Of a DNA stretch of 48,844 nucleotides, positions 45,401 to 48,844 are shown in pieces (position 1 is the stretch's first letter; each line of letters begins with the position of its first letter). The position numbers and the translations under genes are program-made. The notes under the pieces are model-generated. The model saw only the letters and a list, made by a program, of their open reading frames with translations, was not told the origin of the DNA and ran no database searches. Source of the stretch: CAYWRZ01 sp964460845 (GTDB lineage Bacteria; Bacteroidota; Bacteroidia; Flavobacteriales_D; UBA2798); NCBI GenBank assembly GCA_964460845.1, contig CAYWRZ010000019.1:1-48844 (forward strand), written 5' to 3'.

Positions 45401-48007
45401 ACCGCAGCCGTTGGTATTGGGCTTGTAATTGCCCCAACGGTCATAGCCTTTCGGATCGTAAGCGGGATTCTGCGTGCTGTAAGTAAACTCGTACGGACTA
45501 AGCCTTGCTTTGTGCGAATTCTGATACGTGAAATACACTTTGCGAAGTGTAAGCTTGCCTTTATTTTGGTTGATGTCGTTGCCGTTGACCATTTCGGCTA
45601 AGCCGCTGTTGTTGGGCACATTCGGGCATAGCGAATAATCGTATTCGAAATGCGCTTCTTTGATAGGCACAGCGGTTAAAGGGTCATTCCGGTAATCTTT
45701 CAGCGTATAGAAACTGATTTTGCGCAGCAACATGGCCGGTTTGCTGACATCGATCCCTCCGTTTTCGCCCAATACGCCAAAGGCATCTTTACGGGGATCG
45801 AGGTGAAATACGGCGATATAATTTTTAGATTCTATCGTTTCGACATACCATATTTCTTTCGTACCGTAGATGTAGCTGGCACGATCGTCGGTGTCTTCAG
45901 TTTTGAGTCCTTCGTCGTAATTGGCGGTATTCTGTCCTACCGGTGTACGCCAGCCATAGCTTCCATGCTTGCGGGTGTACGAAAACTTGGTATAGTGTCC
46001 GATATCGCCGGCCGAGGGACCTTTAATTTCGTCGGAATCGACATAATCGGGGCTTAGCACGGCGGTGAGCAGGTAGCTGTGCGCATAACCCGGTGTTTCG
46101 GTCGCGCTGTAATAATTATCCTGCCCGTGCGGATTAGAGGTAGAGTTGCTCTGCCCGGGAAGGTAAGTCACGAGTCCGGTAGCGCAGTTACCCGTTAATC
46201 CATTTTGCCCGTACACATCATTGCCTACGGCAAAGCTCACTTCTTTCTGATAGGTATTGTAAGCGGCAATGCCATACACATAACGCATTCCGTCGGTGCC
46301 GTACGAAGTCACTTCAGCAATGTGATGATTGGGTGCATTGTAAGAATTAGGATGTGCGGCATTGAGCCCCATTCCGTCGTTGAGTTCCTGCCGGGTAATT
46401 GGGTAAATAACCTGATTGCGTTTTTCGCGACGCTGCCGGTAATTGGCCTGCGGTACGGGAATAGACTGCTGATTTTCGAGCAGCATTTGATCACGTAACG
46501 ATACCTTAAAGCGGGTCGATTTGTCGAGGGTAAAACGCGCTGCCAGATCGCCTCCAAATTTCTGATAATAAGATGGATCGCTGTCGATCGACTTTTCGTT
46601 GGCTTCTTTAAAATACCAATTTTCATGATCGACATTGGAAGATCGCTTGCCGTAACGAAGCCGTTGTGCCGGAATATTATCCTGTGTCCAGGCCGAAGAA
46701 GAAGAAGTGGTCTGGTTCATCGAAAAACTTCCTCCGACGTGTACAAGATTGCCCGCTCCCAGTTCCGCACCGATATCATAACCCTCGCTGGTCGAGTTGG
46801 TGTAAGGATCATACACGTAGCCTATTTCACTACGGAAAGGGCGGTAGCTTCCACCTATACCCTGACCCGATACCGAATACAAATCATAAGTAAGATTAGC
46901 CAGTGGCAATGTCGGTGTAGCAGTAGTAAATTCGCCGTCGTTCTCGCGGTTAAAATCAAGCAATGCGTTGGGATTTGTCTGTCCTGCTTCGAGGTGCATA
47001 TAGCCGTAAGCATTGTTCGATTTGACAGTAGAGCGCAGCTTTTGTCCGCTGTACGAACCGCCCACATAACCCGAGGGGTGCGTACCGAATATCGATGCAC
47101 CCATTTGAAAGCGGCCGCGAATCGAGAGGTTGTGCATAGGCATCGACACCGTAGGTGTATAAGTGGTCATTCCGAGATTAAACTTCCCGCTTACACCTAA
47201 TCCGAGCGTTTTATATTCGGTGTTATTGTTTTTTTGTTTCTTATAAGTATGCGCGAAAGAGCTCTCTATGGAAAGTTCTTTGACGCCGGCACGGGTATTA
47301 TAGGAACTCCCTACGCCGATATTAAGCTGTGTGGTCGATTTTTTATCGCCCAATTCACTCGAACCCAGCGAAAGTTCGATATTGGGAGCGATGGTAAGTC
47401 CGTTTTCGCTGCTGGAATTGATACCGAGCGAGGCTGTAAGTGGCCCTTTTCCTCCGCTGATAGTAGCGCCGATAGTTTGCTCAATACCGAAACCTTCGTA
47501 AGTGCTGTAATTAATTCCGATATCGTACGAAAGAGAAAGATTGAGCAGGTCGAAAGCGAAAAGCTCTCCCACCACGCCGGCGTTGATACCGAAATTCTTT
47601 ATCGGTTTCAGGTTAAATGTTTTGGTGACGGGTTCACCGCGAAAATCGTCGGGTAAGCCGCGCATCGAGCGGTTAATCACACCCGGATTAAGACTCCAGC
47701 CCAGGCCTACCCAGCTCGCTTCTTCGTCCATCGAAACCCCAGCACTGTATGCGAGATTAAGCGGATAGCCGTCCATGTCCATCAGCGGAATATTGTAATT
47801 GAAATCGCCGCTGAACAGATCGACCATATCGGAAGTATCGATAGCCTGGAATCCCGACACTTCGGGTTGCGAGGGCCCACCCGTAAGCGCGTACGCACAG
47901 GTCGGATAGCAGATTTCGAAAAGCAGGCTGAAGGCCATGTACACCGCCAGTGATTTGGCCAAAATGCTTTTTCGGATCACCGAAATAAATCCTTTTTTTC
48001 TTTCCAT
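42470..48007 (-). CDS. Large SpvB/YD-like surface protein
   Basis: A 1845-residue exported protein; signal peptide ~1-40 (long, with KSLAVYMAFSLLFEICYPTCAYA). The first mature domain (FSGDFNYNIPLMDMDGYPLNLAYSAG, EASWVGLGWSLNPGVINRSM) is the SpvB/TcB-like shell start common in RHS and insecticidal-toxin B proteins. A long beta-rich middle follows, including a region with porin-like alternation (~120-260) and Gly/Tyr/Asn-rich segments. The last ~70 residues (GGTAPYQINYTIFYG, FAVEVTITDAQGCRVSQIIV) resemble a SprB repeat. No RHS core or sorting domain is present. The next gene carries a YD tail that this protein lacks. It follows the lipoprotein gene by 3 bp. Likely surface-located and partner to the giant RHS protein. 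Confidence 0.88.
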   Translation of the reverse strand: MERKKGFISVIRKSILAKSLAVYMAFSLLFEICYPTCAYALTGGPSQPEVSGFQAIDTSDMVDLFSGDFNYNIPLMDMDGYPLNLAYSAGVSMDEEASWVGLGWSLNPGVINRSMRGLPDDFRGEPVTKTFNLKPIKNFGINAGVVGELFAFDLLNLSLSYDIGINYSTYEGFGIEQTIGATISGGKGPLTASLGINSSSENGLTIAPNIELSLGSSELGDKKSTTQLNIGVGSSYNTRAGVKELSIESSFAHTYKKQKNNNTEYKTLGLGVSGKFNLGMTTYTPTVSMPMHNLSIRGRFQMGASIFGTHPSGYVGGSYSGQKLRSTVKSNNAYGYMHLEAGQTNPNALLDFNRENDGEFTTATPTLPLANLTYDLYSVSGQGIGGSYRPFRSEIGYVYDPYTNSTSEGYDIGAELGAGNLVHVGGSFSMNQTTSSSSAWTQDNIPAQRLRYGKRSSNVDHENWYFKEANEKSIDSDPSYYQKFGGDLAARFTLDKSTRFKVSLRDQMLLENQQSIPVPQANYRQRREKRNQVIYPITRQELNDGMGLNAAHPNSYNAPNHHIAEVTSYGTDGMRYVYGIAAYNTYQKEVSFAVGNDVYGQNGLTGNCATGLVTYLPGQSNSTSNPHGQDNYYSATETPGYAHSYLLTAVLSPDYVDSDEIKGPSAGDIGHYTKFSYTRKHGSYGWRTPVGQNTANYDEGLKTEDTDDRASYIYGTKEIWYVETIESKNYIAVFHLDPRKDAFGVLGENGGIDVSKPAMLLRKISFYTLKDYRNDPLTAVPIKEAHFEYDYSLCPNVPNNSGLAEMVNGNDINQNKGKLTLRKVYFTYQNSHKARLSPYEFTYSTQNPAYDPKGYDRWGNYKPNTNGCGISDALNNAEYPYVIQDKAQAEQYAQSWLLTGVYLPSGGKIDVEYESDDYAYVQHKRAMQMFRIVGFDNTIYSNGTPVNVADGTKRLLFELPNGSDYSIQEYISGVKNVYFRALMRTTPDSYDYTFGYAEIHGSNYGITNIGGTDYGYIILKPVNFNDAESGANRNPIVKAAIQFGRLHLQSAIYQYSSVTASNLGQQIILQLLSSNILADLVANTTEFVKGPNKFLFENKGVGDRMIMGKSWIRLNNPNKAKLGGGARVRKLTVRDNWSQMTSSGSNATYGQEYYYQLKDGTSSGVASYEPQIGGEENPWKQPISFSIDNLLAPDDKMYQEEPLGESFFPSASVGYSRVLVRNLTRTGVTRTATGHIVHEFYTAKDFPTIVSRTDRDMERHKNNPFSISSIFNINSRDYLTVTQGFAIETNDMHGKPKRQEIYAEGALSPMSSVEYKYKKKAYGSNSFRLVNTVDVLNPEGNVSQAQVGVFFDMVADMRHAETESKTNEIQGNLETFLVIIPIGPLPIFLPATVRDETQFRSASFTKVTQRFGILEEVIATDLNSVVSTRDLAYDSETGEVLLTETATNFEDPIYTLNYPAHWYYDGMGQAYKNLGISVGTLNFSGGVASHSPAAAVFVPGDELKLGSSLRGWVTEVAPGKITVLDKYGMPVNGSYAVKILRSGRRNMPSTSIASITTLSNPLAHFKGNLFNNVLQASAIEFGDRWRSFCDCFEPGEGAPLVTTNPYVLGIKGNWRPEKSFVHLSGRTQSHYNNNTNLRRDGVFTSYTPYYRLNGKKWEVHDKNWTYTAEITEVSNYGPELENRDALGRYSAATFGYRQSLPTSVAANSRYRDIGFDGFEDYDFSPCADNHFKFDGAGPLLSTAEAHTGRTSIKVSSGHDVTMDKPLDYCEKAGCNLTLSERNPFVIMGGTAPYQINYTIFYGDPTVSLNNNQVYFTSVYGGFAVEVTITDAQGCRVSQIIVSQEN

Positions 48008-48010
48008 AAT

Positions 48011-48679
48011 TTATCCCATTTTCAGGTAAGGGAGAGCCAATAAAGCCGCTTTCGTGAAGCGGAATTTCATTATACCGTTTTGAAAAAGATTGTCGTAATA
48101 GATAAAGTCAATTTCCTCGCTGTGAATGGATTTACGCGGAAAAGCGAGCGTAAAAGTGAGTCCGGGCCCCGCCTCAAACGTGCGTTCAAATTGTACAAGT
48201 GCACAGGGAATAGTATCTGTACCGGCAGCCAGCTTCAAATCTTGCTGAATGGCAAAAGCGCAATAATTTATCCGGCTGCTGTATTCCTGCTGCGAGTCGA
48301 TGTTATAGTGGAGCAGTTCTTTTTGAAAATCGGGGCGACGTATGCCAAATTTGAAGTAATATAACTCTTCGTAATGCGATTTGGCTTCGGCCAACTCTTC
48401 GGCCGTGTATTCACGACTTCTCAACTCCTGTAATGCAAGGTAATCGGGCGAAAGAATGGTTACACCGTACCAAAAACCACCTATCTCTTTAGTGGTATTT
48501 ACCGCTTCCGAATTTTCGCTCCAATGGCGCAGTTCCTCTTCCGAATCGAAATAGGCGCGGCCTTCGGTATCTCTTACCGGATCACTAATTAGCTCTGCCT
48601 GCTCAGGCGCATCACTGCAGCTCCCGGCAAAGACCAAAAAAAGCGCACATACTATCACAGATGAATAGCTGTTTTTCAT
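48011..48679 (-). CDS. Lipoprotein of unknown function
   Basis: A 222-residue protein. The ATG at 48679 begins a lipoprotein signal peptide, SSVIVCALFLVFAGSC, with lipobox FAGSC and Cys21 as the lipidated residue; a TTG two codons upstream is less likely. Acidic residues after the Cys (SDAPEQAE) are common in Bacteroidota lipoproteins. The mature part is mixed alpha/beta with aromatics (FWYGVTILSPDYLAL, EELYYFKFGIRRPDF, IDFIYYDNLF). No family recognised. It is the first complete gene of the RHS operon, 3 bp before the 1845-residue protein, so it may anchor or chaperone the surface proteins. Confidence 0.82.
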   Translation of the reverse strand: MKNSYSSVIVCALFLVFAGSCSDAPEQAELISDPVRDTEGRAYFDSEEELRHWSENSEAVNTTKEIGGFWYGVTILSPDYLALQELRSREYTAEELAEAKSHYEELYYFKFGIRRPDFQKELLHYNIDSQQEYSSRINYCAFAIQQDLKLAAGTDTIPCALVQFERTFEAGPGLTFTLAFPRKSIHSEEIDFIYYDNLFQNGIMKFRFTKAALLALPYLKMG

Positions 48680-48760
48680 ATTCAATTTTTTATAAAATCG
48701 ATTTATTCCGGCAATACTCTTTTGTCTTTTTTATAGTTAAATCAAATCCTGAATTGTCAT

Positions 48761-48844
48761 TTATTTCTCATAATAAAACCTGAGGTAATAATGCTGCTTA
48801 CGCGCATTGCTCACCCGCAGCTCATAATAGCCCGCAGACAACCC
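48761..48844 (-). CDS. 3' end of a gene cut by the window edge
   Basis: Only 27 codons before a TAA stop are visible: GLSAGYYELRVSNARKQHYY, then LRFYYEK. The alternating hydrophobic pattern (GYYELRV, YYLRFYY) is that of terminal beta strands in exported Bacteroidota proteins, for instance the end of a type A sorting domain, but it is too short to name. It lies 81 bp before the lipoprotein gene on the same strand and could belong to the same operon. Confidence 0.6.
   Translation of the reverse strand, partial: GLSAGYYELRVSNARKQHYYLRFYYEK

Overview
The window looks like chromosomal DNA of a member of the Bacteroidota, probably a gliding or Cytophaga/Chitinophaga/Saprospira-like lineage rather than a gut Bacteroides. 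Evidence: secreted proteins ending in the gliding-associated type B sorting domain of the type IX secretion system (T9SS), a PorE-like T9SS accessory protein, SprB-like repeats, a Bacteroidota-style PurM, giant YD/RHS surface proteins, and AT-rich leaders with no Shine-Dalgarno sequences. No tRNA, rRNA, CRISPR array, insertion sequence or prophage gene was seen. Genus cannot be fixed from this sequence.

Layout. 1-3444: two copies of a ~93-bp intergenic repeat, then a minus-strand housekeeping operon purM-prfA-pyrF (purine synthesis, translation termination, pyrimidine synthesis). 3455-15905: a minus-strand surface/secretion block: an ECF sigma factor, a membrane protein joining an anti-sigma-like N-terminus to PKD and type B sorting domains, a small secreted protein, two ~1250-residue T9SS type B cargo proteins, and a PorE-like TPR/propeller/OmpA protein. 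16123-18297: malate dehydrogenase and acyl-CoA dehydrogenase, convergent across a bidirectional terminator. 18540-19157: a small three-helix membrane protein and a decayed lipoprotein gene with two in-frame amber codons.

19160-23510: a compact minus-strand operon, LodA-like quinoprotein oxidase, LodB-like flavoprotein, HipA-like kinase-fold protein and DUF3037 protein. LodB-type enzymes are needed to build the cysteine tryptophylquinone cofactor of LodA; the HipA/DUF3037 pair is a recurrent partnership of unknown role. 23816-29078: a plus-strand three-gene cassette with 2-nt gaps and no recognised family as a whole: a 1005-residue cytoplasmic protein with a Ser-rich helical core, a 435-residue protein with a PD-(D/E)xK nuclease-like motif and a C-terminal hydrophobic stretch, and a 310-residue charged helical protein. 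This is the best candidate for an undescribed system.

29206-48679: a minus-strand surface operon of lipoprotein, 1845-residue SpvB/YD-like protein, 326-residue YD-tail protein, 252-residue secreted protein, and a 3831-residue RHS protein with a ~970-residue YCF48-like propeller array inside it and an AT-rich, probably swapped, C-terminal tip. No immunity gene follows the tip. The window ends inside the 3' end of one more minus-strand gene.

Limits: all family calls come from reading motifs, without database searches. Domain borders are approximate. Starts were moved from the longest reading frame where a signal peptide, ATG or domain start argued for it.
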